Assembly: GCA_900471605.1 (NCBI GenBank)
Contig: UCEY01000025.1
Coordinates: 62,001-126,000 of the forward strand
DNA from: Hyphomicrobiales bacterium
GTDB taxonomy: Bacteria > Pseudomonadota > Alphaproteobacteria > Rhizobiales > Rhizobiaceae
DNA: 64,000 nt
Direction of reading: 5' to 3'
Positions 17,336 to 26,435 of the stretch are shown in pieces (within the stretch, counting starts at the first letter, position 1; each line of letters starts with the position of its first letter). Position numbers and translations under genes: made by a program. Under the pieces are notes generated by a model, which made no database searches, had not been told where the DNA came from, and worked only from the letters and a program-made list of their open reading frames with translations.

Positions 17336-18879
17336 AGAACGAACCCGCATCCACCTGGCAGAACCTGCCGACCATCGTCGAACTCACCGAGGACGGTGCC
17401 CAGAAAAAGCAATCGGCCCGCAAGATGGCCGAAATGCTGGATGACGTGCTGGAATTCCCCGACAGTCCTTCGGACAAGAACCTGCAGCAGGCGTCTTCCC
17501 GCAAGGGCGGATGGTCGGTGGAAGCGCTGGTCAGGGATTTCCGTTTCGGCGGCGACGAAGTGCCGACCGTGGTGCGTTCGGCGGCTCCGCTGCTCAATCT
17601 CGCCCATGCGCTGCGGCATGCCGAGGAGCAGCCGGACCTGGATCAGCTGCGCAAGGTCGCGGTCGAAGCGATCGGCCGTTACGAACGCGATCTCGCCAGC
17701 GCCCGCATCAGTCCGGACCGTGCGCGGGCCGCCCATTATGTCGTCTGCGCCACCGTCGACGACGTGGTCCTGAGCAAGCCCTGGGGCGTGCGTGCCGGTT
17801 GGGCCCGCTCCGGCCTCGTCTCCACCTTCCATATGGACGTGACCGGCGGGGACCGGGTGTTCGACCTGCTCGACCATTTCCACCAAAGCCCGGGCGCCAA
17901 CAAGGACCTGCTGCTCCTTATCTATCTCTGCCTGTCGCTCGCCTTCGAGGGACGCACCCGCGTTTCGCCGCGCGGCAACCTCGAACTCGGCCGCATCCGC
18001 GACAGCCTCTACAAGACGCTGCTCGGCCAGTATGGTGTCTTCGAGCGGGAGCTGTCGCCCCATTGGAAGGGCGTTTCGGCCCGCCACAAACCGCTGCGCA
18101 CCGCCGTGGCGCTCTGGACGCTGCTCTCCGTGCTCGCGCTCGCCTTCGCGCTCGGCTATCTCTTCTTCACTCTGTCGCTGAACAGCGCCTCCGACGGAAC
18201 GTTCCAGCGGCTGGCCAGCCTGCCGCCGCGCGATACGCCGAGCGTGCTGATCAAGGTGCCGGAGCGGCCACCGGAACCAAATCAGCCGGTCGTCGAGGTC
18301 AGGCCCGCGCCGCCGGTCGAGCCCCCGCCGAAACAGACGCCGCCACCGAGCCGTCTCGACAATCTCCTCGCTTTCCTCCAGCCGGAGGTGGAAAAGAAGC
18401 TTGTGACGCTGTCGGATTCGAACGGCCGGCTTCTGGTGCGGATCAACAATTCCGGTCTCTTCGATACCGGCAGCGCCGAAGTCAGCGCCAAGTTCCACGA
18501 TCTCATCCAGCGGATCGGCGGCGCGCTCGCCGCTGAAAAATTCCGTGCCGTCGTCGTCGGCTACACCGACAACGTACCGATCCGCACCGTCCAGTTCCCC
18601 TCGAACTGGCATCTCTCCGAAGCGCGCGCCAAGGCAGTCGGCGACATCCTGGCCTCCTATGCAGGGCCCGATGCGATCCTGACTGAAGGCCGCGCCGACA
18701 GCGATCCGATCGCCGACAACGCCAGGCCGGAAGGCCGCGAGATGAACCGCCGCACCGAAATCCTGGTCCTCACCGATCCATCGGAAAGGCTGAGCGACGC
18801 CGGTCTCAAGGTGCCGCCGGTTCAGGCTGAAAGGCAGAATACCGAAACCGCACCGGCAGCTGGAGGAGCGGCACGATGA
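17332..18879 (+). CDS. tssL: TssL (ImpK), inner-membrane protein with C-terminal OmpA-like domain
   Basis: A 515-residue extended TssL. Residues 65-250 are the cytoplasmic DotU/IcmH domain (AAHYVVCATVDDVVLSKPWG, then GANKDLLLLIYLCLSLAFEG). A single membrane helix follows at about 257-283. A Pro-rich linker (310-340) leads to an OmpA-like peptidoglycan-binding domain at about 355-500, with VVVGYTDNVPIRT, LSEARAKAVGDIL and NRRTEILVL. TssL and TssM form the membrane complex; the OmpA domain anchors it to the cell wall, which may matter more here because no tssJ is seen. Four-base overlaps join it to tssK and tssM. Confidence 0.97.
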   Translation: MKNEPASTWQNLPTIVELTEDGAQKKQSARKMAEMLDDVLEFPDSPSDKNLQQASSRKGGWSVEALVRDFRFGGDEVPTVVRSAAPLLNLAHALRHAEEQPDLDQLRKVAVEAIGRYERDLASARISPDRARAAHYVVCATVDDVVLSKPWGVRAGWARSGLVSTFHMDVTGGDRVFDLLDHFHQSPGANKDLLLLIYLCLSLAFEGRTRVSPRGNLELGRIRDSLYKTLLGQYGVFERELSPHWKGVSARHKPLRTAVALWTLLSVLALAFALGYLFFTLSLNSASDGTFQRLASLPPRDTPSVLIKVPERPPEPNQPVVEVRPAPPVEPPPKQTPPPSRLDNLLAFLQPEVEKKLVTLSDSNGRLLVRINNSGLFDTGSAEVSAKFHDLIQRIGGALAAEKFRAVVVGYTDNVPIRTVQFPSNWHLSEARAKAVGDILASYAGPDAILTEGRADSDPIADNARPEGREMNRRTEILVLTDPSERLSDAGLKVPPVQAERQNTETAPAAGGAAR

Positions 18880-21800
18880 ACCCGTTGAGTTCCTTCTATA
18901 CGCTGCGCTCCTATGTGGAGGCCTATGCGGGCCTTCTCGGCCGGCGCTTCATCTCCATCATCTGGGTGGCGGCGATCTGCGTCGTCATCTGGTTCTACGG
19001 ATACCTCGCCGCCTACGGCAATTTCAAACCGCTGGCGAGCGTCAATGCCCGCCTGCTTCTGATCGGCGCGTTCATTGCCGTCTGGCTCTGCTATCTCATC
19101 TTCACGGTCATCCGTGACCGGCGCCGCGACAAGCAGCTGGTCGAAGGCATCGAGCGCGATGCCGAAGCCGAAGCCGCCGCGAGCCAGCAGGCGGAGGTCG
19201 GCGAAATCCACAGCCGCCTGAAGGAAGCCCTGCAGCTCCTGCGCCGCATCACCCGCAAGCGTTTCGGTTATATCTACGAACTCCCCTGGTATGTGATCTT
19301 TGGCGCCCCCGGTTCCGGCAAGACGACGGCGCTCACCAATTCCGGCCTGAAATTCCCGCTGGGCGATGCGCTGGGCAGCAATTCCGTCCAGGGTATCGGC
19401 GGCACCCGCAATTGCAATTGGTGGTTCACCGACGAGGCGATCCTGATCGACACTGCCGGCCGCTACACGACCCAGGACGACCTGGACGGCACCGCCAAGG
19501 CCGGCTGGGAAGGCTTTCTCGGGCTCTTGCGCAAATACCGGCGTTCACAGCCGATCAACGGGGCGCTACTGACGCTTTCGATCGGAGACCTGCTGACCCG
19601 CGATGCGGAAGCTCAGCGCGAGGAGATCAGGGCGATCCGCCAGCGGCTTTCGGAACTCGACGAGCACCTTCAGGCCCGCGTTCCGGTCTATCTCGTGCTG
19701 ACCAAGGCCGACCTCCTTACCGGTTTCGTGGAATTTTTCGACGGTTTCAACAAGAGCGACCGCGAACAGGTCTGGGGCACCACGTTCGGCCTGGAGGAGA
19801 GTTACAAGGCCACCAATCTGCCGGACCGTTTCCTCGAGGAATTCGCCCTGCTGCAGGAACGCGTCGGCTCCATGCTGATCGAACGCCTTCAGCAGGAGCC
19901 GAATCCGGAGCTGCGCGGCCGCATCTTCCGCTTCCCCGCCGAACTCGCGGCACTCAAGGAGAGGCTGCACGAGGTGATGACCGAGCTTTGCTCCGGTTCG
20001 AAACTGGTCGAGCCGCCAATGCTGCGCGGCATCTATTTTGCCTCCGGCACGCAGGCCGAAGAAACGAACCTGGCCTCGGCGACCAGGGCACGCCGCAGCT
20101 ATTTCCTGTCGCGGCTCTTCAAGGAGGTCATTTTCGACGAGGCATCCCTGGTCGCCCGCGACAGGCGGCTTTCCCGCCGCCAGGTGTTTTTCCGCCGCAC
20201 GGCCTACGCCGCTGCGGTCCTGGCGCTGGCGGTCGTGCTCACCAGCTGGACCGCCACCTATTTCCAGAATACCGCAGCACTTGCGAGCGCCGAGCGGCGC
20301 ATCAACGCCTACGAACAGCTGGCGCGCGGAGTGCCCGTGCGCGACGTGACGGATAGCGATTTCCTTCGCGTCCTCCCGGCGCTCGACAATCTCGCTGCCG
20401 TCACCAGCGAGTTTTCGAGAACCCGCGTATGGCCGGTCAACTTTGGCCTCGACCAGGAAAGCAAGGTTGCCGGCCGCCAGCGCGACGCCTATCAGCGGGC
20501 GCTCAACGCACTGCTTCTGCCCCGCATGCTCGTTCAGCTGCAGAAGGAAATGACCGAAAGCAAGGAGGTCGCCACGACCTTCGACGCCCTGAAGCTCTAC
20601 GGCATGCTTGGCGGCCTTGGCCCGATGGATTCGGATTTCGTGTCGCTGGAAGCGGAAGAAATGTTCACCAGGCTTTATCCCGGCGAAGGCCGATCGACGG
20701 CACGGCAGGCGCTGATCGCCCATGCCGGCGCCATGGCGCGCGGTTCGCTTCCGCCGATCGAACTCGACAGCGCCCTGATCGCCAAAGCCCGCGAAACAAT
20801 CCGTCCCCAGAGCATCCCGAACCGAGCCTATGACATTCTCGCGAGCTACCGCCAGTCGCGCGCGCTGCCTGCCTGGACGCCGGCCGCGGCTCTGGGTCCG
20901 CTCGGCGAACAGGCATTCGAGCGCCCGTCCAAGGCTGCGTTGCGGGAAGGCGTACCCGGTCTCTTTTCCAGCACAGGCTACCGCCAGGTCGTCCTGCCGA
21001 AGATCACCGATGCGGCGAGGACGGCGCTCGAGGAACAGTGGGTGCGCGGCGAGCCAAACCCGGCAAACTCCTCAATCGACGCGGTCGCGCAGGCCGCGTT
21101 GCAACTCTATTTCGACGGTTTCGAACAGCGCTGGTCGGCATTGACGGCGGATCTCAGGGTCAAGCCGTCGCAGACAATCGGAAACGCAGCCGAGACGACC
21201 CGCATTCTCGCAAGCGAACCGAACCCGGTGGAAAACATCGCCAGGTCCATCGCCGCGGCGACCGATCTTCGCCAGCCCGGTGCCGAGGTCGCTTCCGCGG
21301 CCAATGACAGCCTGCCCGCCTCGACCACGGCGCTCGCCAGCGCCGCGAATGCGCCGGACCCGTTCGCACCGCTGCGCGCCGCGCTCGAACCCCCGCAATC
21401 CGATCCGCTGTCCTCCGGGCAGCTGCCCACCGGCCAGGCGCAGGATGCGCCGAAATCGCAGATCGCCCAGCTGAAGCCCGTCCTGCAGAAAGTGCACGAG
21501 CAGCTGTCGCGTGCCGCGACTTCCACCGCCGAGGTCGCGAAGGTCTTCGACGTGGACAGCCAGCTGACCAACGCCAATCAGGATCTCCTGCAGCAGGCGC
21601 GGCGGCTGCCGGCGCCGGTCGATACCTGGATGGCCGGGGTTGCGGCGGATGTCGGCTCGCTGGCGGTCAAATCCGCCCGTACCCGCATCAGCAACGCATG
21701 GACTGCCGAAGGCGCCAATTTCTGTTCCAGCGTGGTCACCGGCCGTTATCCTTTCGACCGGGAATCTCCGCGGGATGTTGCGATGAGCGATTTCGTGCGC

Positions 21801-22373
21801 CTGTTCGGTCCGAAAGGCCTGTTCAAGACCTTCTTCAACGACCGGCTCGCCACTTTCGTCGATACCAGTTCTTCGCCCTGGGGCTGGAAGGGCACATTCG
21901 GCTCCGCCAGCATTCCGAGCGAGGCAATCGCCCAGTTCGAGAATGCCGACAAGATCAACCGGGCCTTCTTCTCCGCAAACAGCGAGACACCATCGGTGGC
22001 CATCAATGTCAAACCCGTCTCGCTGACCGACAGCGCCAATGCGGTCATGCTGGAAATCGAGGGAGAACGCGTCGTCTATTTCCATGGGCCGATCCAGTCG
22101 AAATCGATCACCTGGCCCTCGACCGGCCCGAGCAACGCTTCGCGCATCGCCTTCCAGCCGGGGGGCTGGCAGGAGGCAATGACGGAAAACGGCGACTGGT
22201 CGCCCTTCCGGCTGTTCGACAGCGCCGATATCACCATGCAGGGTGACGACCTCTTCCGCGCCAGCTTCCGGCAGAACGGCCGAACGGCCGAGTTCGACGT
22301 GCAATTCGGCTCCGTCCTCAACCCGTTCCGCCTGGAGGCGCTCAATGCCTTCTCCTGCCCCACGCAATTCTGA
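18876..22373 (+). CDS. tssM: TssM (ImpL/IcmF), inner-membrane channel ATPase
   Basis: A 1165-residue IcmF-family protein. Two membrane helices lie at about 25-45 and 58-79. A cytoplasmic GTPase-like domain has Walker A GAPGSGKT at 143-150 and DTAGRY at about 194. A third membrane helix (AAAVLALAVVLTSW) follows at about 447. The large periplasmic region ends in the TssM C-terminal beta domain (about 970-1165). TssM spans the inner membrane and periplasm as the T6SS channel. In A. tumefaciens ATP hydrolysis by TssM was reported to drive Hcp recruitment. It overlaps tssL by four bases. Confidence 0.97.
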   Translation: MNPLSSFYTLRSYVEAYAGLLGRRFISIIWVAAICVVIWFYGYLAAYGNFKPLASVNARLLLIGAFIAVWLCYLIFTVIRDRRRDKQLVEGIERDAEAEAAASQQAEVGEIHSRLKEALQLLRRITRKRFGYIYELPWYVIFGAPGSGKTTALTNSGLKFPLGDALGSNSVQGIGGTRNCNWWFTDEAILIDTAGRYTTQDDLDGTAKAGWEGFLGLLRKYRRSQPINGALLTLSIGDLLTRDAEAQREEIRAIRQRLSELDEHLQARVPVYLVLTKADLLTGFVEFFDGFNKSDREQVWGTTFGLEESYKATNLPDRFLEEFALLQERVGSMLIERLQQEPNPELRGRIFRFPAELAALKERLHEVMTELCSGSKLVEPPMLRGIYFASGTQAEETNLASATRARRSYFLSRLFKEVIFDEASLVARDRRLSRRQVFFRRTAYAAAVLALAVVLTSWTATYFQNTAALASAERRINAYEQLARGVPVRDVTDSDFLRVLPALDNLAAVTSEFSRTRVWPVNFGLDQESKVAGRQRDAYQRALNALLLPRMLVQLQKEMTESKEVATTFDALKLYGMLGGLGPMDSDFVSLEAEEMFTRLYPGEGRSTARQALIAHAGAMARGSLPPIELDSALIAKARETIRPQSIPNRAYDILASYRQSRALPAWTPAAALGPLGEQAFERPSKAALREGVPGLFSSTGYRQVVLPKITDAARTALEEQWVRGEPNPANSSIDAVAQAALQLYFDGFEQRWSALTADLRVKPSQTIGNAAETTRILASEPNPVENIARSIAAATDLRQPGAEVASAANDSLPASTTALASAANAPDPFAPLRAALEPPQSDPLSSGQLPTGQAQDAPKSQIAQLKPVLQKVHEQLSRAATSTAEVAKVFDVDSQLTNANQDLLQQARRLPAPVDTWMAGVAADVGSLAVKSARTRISNAWTAEGANFCSSVVTGRYPFDRESPRDVAMSDFVRLFGPKGLFKTFFNDRLATFVDTSSSPWGWKGTFGSASIPSEAIAQFENADKINRAFFSANSETPSVAINVKPVSLTDSANAVMLEIEGERVVYFHGPIQSKSITWPSTGPSNASRIAFQPGGWQEAMTENGDWSPFRLFDSADITMQGDDLFRASFRQNGRTAEFDVQFGSVLNPFRLEALNAFSCPTQF

Positions 22374-22383
22374 TCGGCGCGTC

Positions 22384-23772
22384 ATGAACGAACGCGCGAC
22401 GCCAGGCCAGATTTCACCCGAAGCGGATCGCATCGGCTTCTTCGGCAAGTTGCCGACCCATGGCGATTTCGTCTCGACCGGGCTCGGGCGAAAACTACAG
22501 GGCGCGCTCGATACCTGGCTGCAATCCAGTCTCCAGGCCATTCAGGGCGAATTCGGCGGCCAATGGGAACACCGCTTCAGATCCATGCCGTCCTGGCGTT
22601 TCGTCGTCGAACGGGATCTCTGGGGACCGGCAACCGTGGCCGGCGTCATCGTGCCGAGCTTCGACCGTGTCGGCCGCAATTTCCCGCTTGCCGTCGCGGC
22701 TCAGCTGCACGGGTTTTCCGGAGATCCGCGCTGCCTTTGCCTCGACGACACATGGTTCATCGCGGCCGAAGGCCTGGCCGAGACCTCGGCCCGCCGCGAT
22801 TTCGACATTGAAACCTTCACGACAGGCCTGAAGCGGCTAAGACCCCCAAGGCCCGGCCAGTTCGATGACGGGGTAGAGCAAAGCAGCCTGACGCCGCCTG
22901 GAACGCTCTGGTGGCGGACCGATCCGGAAGACCGACGGATGAAAGGGTTCCGCATCACCGGCGCTCCCGGCCCGTCGGATTTTCTGAAGCTTTTGCTGCG
23001 CGAGGATGCCGCCAAGGGGGCTGAGCCGTCCGGATCCGTCCCTCGCCCGCAACAGGCAGCGACTGAACCGAAACCGATACCGGCCGAGACGCCCCGAGGC
23101 CTGCAACTCTTCCACAGCTATGCCAGCCATCCCGGCACACGCCTGTCTCTCAACGCCGACAGCGTCTTCATCTCGACCAAACCGTCGATATTCGCGATCG
23201 TGGACGGCGTCGGCGATGGCAACGGCGCCGTGGAAGCCAGCAAGATCGGCGCCGGCATGCTGGGCGATGCAAGGCCTCAGGAAACGATCGAAGCACTTGT
23301 CCAGGAAATCAAGGGAAAGCTCGGCCAAGCTCATGGCGTGTTGCAATCGGGGCACCTCACCTCGGATCGCTCCGCCCCCTCGGCCAGCGTCGTCGTCCTG
23401 GCATCTCTGCACGGCAGTTTTGCGGTTCTCTGGGCAGGAGATGCCCGCTGCTATCTGCTGCGCGATGGCATGATGCGTTGCCTCACGCGCGACCACACCG
23501 AAGTCGGCCTCAGGCGCTCGCTTGCAAGAGGGATCGGGCTGAGGGGCCAATTGGTCCCCGAAGTTGTTTCCGACCGGTTGCAACCTGACGACCGGTTCAT
23601 GCTCTGCAGCAATCCCCTGCCTCAAACCCTATCCGAACGCGGCATAGCGGAAATCCTGCTCTCAACGGAGCTAGACGAAGTTTCCGCCGTGCTGACGCAG
23701 GAAGCCCTGATCGCCAATTGCAGGGAAAACCTCAGCGTCCTGGTGATCGACGTGAAAGCCGATCGTGGTTGA
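22384..23772 (+). CDS. impM: TagF-PppA fusion (ImpM) with a degenerate PP2C domain
   Basis: A 462-residue fusion from the ATG at 22384. Residues 15-200 are TagF (GFFGKLPTHGDFVS, MPSWRF, VPSFDRVGRNFPLAV). A linker at 205-240 leads to a PP2C phosphatase-like domain at 245-460. In that domain VDGVGDGNG (D274) and WAGDARCYLLRDG look normal. The later metal-ligand motifs are altered: the usual CSDG reads CSNP (N410) and the usual DN reads EN (E448). TagF represses T6SS post-translationally by binding Fha; PppA normally removes the activating phosphate. Here phosphatase activity may be weak or absent, leaving TagF as the main function. It lies 10 bases after tssM and overlaps the kinase gene by eight. 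Confidence 0.9.
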   Translation: MNERATPGQISPEADRIGFFGKLPTHGDFVSTGLGRKLQGALDTWLQSSLQAIQGEFGGQWEHRFRSMPSWRFVVERDLWGPATVAGVIVPSFDRVGRNFPLAVAAQLHGFSGDPRCLCLDDTWFIAAEGLAETSARRDFDIETFTTGLKRLRPPRPGQFDDGVEQSSLTPPGTLWWRTDPEDRRMKGFRITGAPGPSDFLKLLLREDAAKGAEPSGSVPRPQQAATEPKPIPAETPRGLQLFHSYASHPGTRLSLNADSVFISTKPSIFAIVDGVGDGNGAVEASKIGAGMLGDARPQETIEALVQEIKGKLGQAHGVLQSGHLTSDRSAPSASVVVLASLHGSFAVLWAGDARCYLLRDGMMRCLTRDHTEVGLRRSLARGIGLRGQLVPEVVSDRLQPDDRFMLCSNPLPQTLSERGIAEILLSTELDEVSAVLTQEALIANCRENLSVLVIDVKADRG

Positions 23773-24709
23773 TCATTCCGGGAACACGGATTTCGAGGAG
23801 GTTGCGCGCAGTTTCGCAGCCCTCTGGCACGCTCTCGCCGCCGCTGGAGATGGCGCCCGCGATCCGCAAAGGCGCAATTCTCTTCTCGATCAGGTCCGCA
23901 ACGCCCTCGACCGCGGCGAAGACCGCCTCGCCGGCCATGACGTGACCATCATCGCCAATACTTTCGTGCTCGAAGCGCTGGTCCACGAGGGCGCGATGAC
24001 CGAAATTCATCGCGCCCGCCATCGCGACCTCGATAAGCTGCATGCCATCAAGACGCTTCGCCTCAGCCAGGCGGACGATCCCGTGGCGCGAAGACTGCTG
24101 CTGCGCGAGGCAAGGATCGGCGGCGCGATCCGCCATCCGAACGTGGCGGCAACCGAGACGCTCCTGCGGCTTGCCGACGGCCGCCCGGCTCTGGTGCTCG
24201 AATGGATCGAGCGCAGCCTTGCCGACCTTGTCCTCGAGGCTCCGCTTTCGGTCGGCGATATCACACAAATCATCGCCGCCATCTTGAGGGGGCTCGATGC
24301 TATCCATACGGCCGGCTACGTCCATGGGGATCTGTCGCTCTCCAATCTCCGTTATCGGGACGACAATCTCTCACAACTGAAGATCGGCGATTTCGGCATC
24401 GCGCTCGAAACGGGGGGGCGTCATCGGGATCTCGACATCGCCTTTGCCGGCCGGCCGCAATTCGCGCCCCCGGAACAATTGGCGGGAGAGGCGCTCGACG
24501 GGCGTTCGGATCTCCATGCCGCCGGCCTCATCCTGTCGGTGCTTCTCGATCATTGCCCCATCGATCATCGTGAGAAAACCGGCGCGATCATCGAGCGCCT
24601 GCGCCGGTTCGCGGCCGAACTTTCGCGCCCTGAACCGCAGGAGCGGCCGGAAAACGCGAAAGCCGCCCTACATCTGCTGGGCGGCCTTGACCGGAAAGTC
24701 CCGCGCTAG
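23765..24709 (+). CDS. impN: Ser/Thr kinase-like protein (ImpN/PpkA-type)
   Basis: A 314-residue protein starting at a GTG inside the stop of the preceding gene. Kinase elements: VAIK-type lysine in HAIKTL (K96), helix-C glutamate in LLREARIGG (E115), a catalytic-loop HGDLSLSN (D189, N194) and DFG (D209-G211), then a PPEQL P+1 segment. Two features are unusual: the Gly-rich loop is poor (TEIHRARH), and the catalytic-loop lysine that normally follows HRDL is Ser191. No membrane helix is visible, whereas classical PpkA is membrane-bound. In the Thr-phosphorylation pathway PpkA phosphorylates a T6SS component read by Fha. Activity here needs testing. Last gene of the T6SS operon. Confidence 0.85.
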   Translation: MVDHSGNTDFEEVARSFAALWHALAAAGDGARDPQRRNSLLDQVRNALDRGEDRLAGHDVTIIANTFVLEALVHEGAMTEIHRARHRDLDKLHAIKTLRLSQADDPVARRLLLREARIGGAIRHPNVAATETLLRLADGRPALVLEWIERSLADLVLEAPLSVGDITQIIAAILRGLDAIHTAGYVHGDLSLSNLRYRDDNLSQLKIGDFGIALETGGRHRDLDIAFAGRPQFAPPEQLAGEALDGRSDLHAAGLILSVLLDHCPIDHREKTGAIIERLRRFAAELSRPEPQERPENAKAALHLLGGLDRKVPR

Positions 24710-24712
24710 GGG

Positions 24713-25849
24713 TCAGTTGCTGCCGGGCAGCGGTGCGGCGGCCGTCGGCGCGCTCTTCTGATAGATCGTGAAGAGCTTGGCGAAGTCCACGAGACCCGAA
24801 TTGGTGGCATAGAGAATGTCGCCGTCCGCCATCTTGAACCGCTGCATCAGCGACAGGTTGGCGACGTCCTTCATGTCCACGCGGTAGATCGCCGGCTTCG
24901 TCGTCATGACCACCGTGCCGGGGTTCTTGCCGGCGTTTGCCGCAGTGGCCTGGCTGTAGACCGGCTGATTGCGCACAACATAGAAGTTGCTGGCGTCGGC
25001 CCGGTCATCGAGCAGTCCGCCCGCACGCGTGAATGCCTGCATGAGCGTGAGCTTGCCGGGCTCGAATTCGAACTCGCCAACGCTCTTGAACGCACCGAAC
25101 GCGGTGAAGGACGGCGCATCCTTGCCGATATAGACCTGATCCTCGGGCAAGAGGTAGATGTTCTGGCGATCTTCGTTGAGAACCCGTTCGAGCGGCGCGC
25201 TGGCTCTCTGCTTGCCGCGAATGACGGTCACCGTCGCGGCGGTCGGCGCCGAGGAGGCGCCGCCTGCAAGCGCGATGGCGTCGAGGACGCGCTCCTTGCG
25301 CGCGGTGAGCGGGAAACGCCCGGCGGCGCGGACATCACCGTTGACGGTGAAGCCGGTCGTCGGCTTGTCGACGACGGTGACGACCGCCTGCGGGTTGACC
25401 GCAGATCCCTTCAGGCCGGCTGCGATCCTCGCCTGCAGCGCCTCTGGCGAGGATTCCAGCACACGCTGTCTTCCGACAAAGGGCAAGGTCACGGTACCGG
25501 CGGAATCCACGGTGAAGCGCCCCAGATTCAGCGTCTTGCTCTGCGTCGAGGAGAACATGCCTTCCTCGCCGGTATCAAGGATGGTGACCTCGATGACATC
25601 GCCGCGACGAAGGCGGCTATCCGCAAATCCGGTGGAGCGCAGGACGCTGAGGCCTTGATCGGTCGCGGAATAGCCGAGCGGCGCAACGTTGAACGGTTCC
25701 ATCGGCGCATTCGCCAGCCGCACGACGGGGATCTTCTGCCCGGTTTGGGGATCCGTCGCGTCATAAAACCTGCCAGCGGTCGGCCCGTCGGACGGTGCGG
25801 CACAGGCACTGAGAACCGCAACAAAGACGCAAGTGGCAAGCTTCCGCAT
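24713..25849 (-). CDS. Polysaccharide export outer-membrane lipoprotein (Wza-like)
   Basis: A 378-residue protein from the ATG at 25849, with AAGGATACGGG upstream. The signal LATCVFVAVLSACAAPSDG has an L-S-A-C lipobox (Cys19). Residues about 75-165 form the Poly_export (PES) domain: RRGDVIEVTILDTGEEGMF, then VTLPFVGR. SLBB-type domains follow (FTVNGDVRAAGRFPL, LLPEDQVYIGKD). Wza-like proteins form the outer-membrane channel for capsule or exopolysaccharide. No tyrosine kinase or glycosyltransferase is nearby, so the gene is solitary. It converges on the T6SS operon with only three bases between stops. Confidence 0.9.
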   Translation of the reverse strand: MRKLATCVFVAVLSACAAPSDGPTAGRFYDATDPQTGQKIPVVRLANAPMEPFNVAPLGYSATDQGLSVLRSTGFADSRLRRGDVIEVTILDTGEEGMFSSTQSKTLNLGRFTVDSAGTVTLPFVGRQRVLESSPEALQARIAAGLKGSAVNPQAVVTVVDKPTTGFTVNGDVRAAGRFPLTARKERVLDAIALAGGASSAPTAATVTVIRGKQRASAPLERVLNEDRQNIYLLPEDQVYIGKDAPSFTAFGAFKSVGEFEFEPGKLTLMQAFTRAGGLLDDRADASNFYVVRNQPVYSQATAANAGKNPGTVVMTTKPAIYRVDMKDVANLSLMQRFKMADGDILYATNSGLVDFAKLFTIYQKSAPTAAAPLPGSN

Positions 25850-26435
25850 CCCGTATCCTTTTGGAAAAGCCTCGTTTCCTTGACAAGTATCAAGTCGAAG
25901 CATCACGGCAATATGAACCGGGCACAAAAAAGCCATTATGACAGCCTGCAGGCGAGCACGTGTGGTTGATGTGCAACTCTACCCCCAATTGGCGGGCTGT
26001 CTAACAGCATGCGGGCCGGCATCTACCGCGAACAGGCTTTCAATTCGCGCACCTCGGGGTGAGGAGCCCGGCGGCAGGTTGCATCCTGATTCGCTCCGAT
26101 GCGCGTGCGCCTTCCTCTTTGCTCAGATGTCTTTTGGACGATCAATCCAAGCAACCTTGGCGAGCCTCGGCATTACTCCTCAGGCGGGAAACGCAAGCCT
26201 GAAAAAAACCGATACGGCGGCCTATCTCCCCACTATCTTCATCCATTCCGATGAAAATCCAAATTCCAAGAGACGGATTTTCAAGCGCGGTGCGTTTAAC
26301 AGACGTGGTAATCCGGTTTGGAAGACCGGTTCGGAAATTTTGGGTGTCTCGACAGGTTTGTCATGAATGTCTTCATTCTTCGATCGCATCGTGGGACGGT
26401 TGCCGCGTGCTGATCGACCCTAGAGTATCGGACCC
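25850..26435. other. 586-base intergenic region between Wza-like gene and ECF sigma gene
   Basis: No gene is supported here. It must hold two divergent promoters. Next to the Wza-like gene is an imperfect palindrome, CTTGACAAGTATCAAG (25879-25894), partly overlapping a TTGACA. A CAGGC/GCCTG hairpin is followed by seven A's near 26210, which is the wrong polarity for a plus-strand terminator. A CCGGT/ACCGG repeat lies near 26320. The longest open frame on the plus strand (25938-26366) has a low-complexity, unfamiliar product and no good ribosome-binding site. Confidence 0.5.

Noticed and set aside
25938..26366. 142-codon frame in the 586-base gap
   Set aside because: No ribosome-binding site, no recognisable motif and irregular composition; treated as non-coding.
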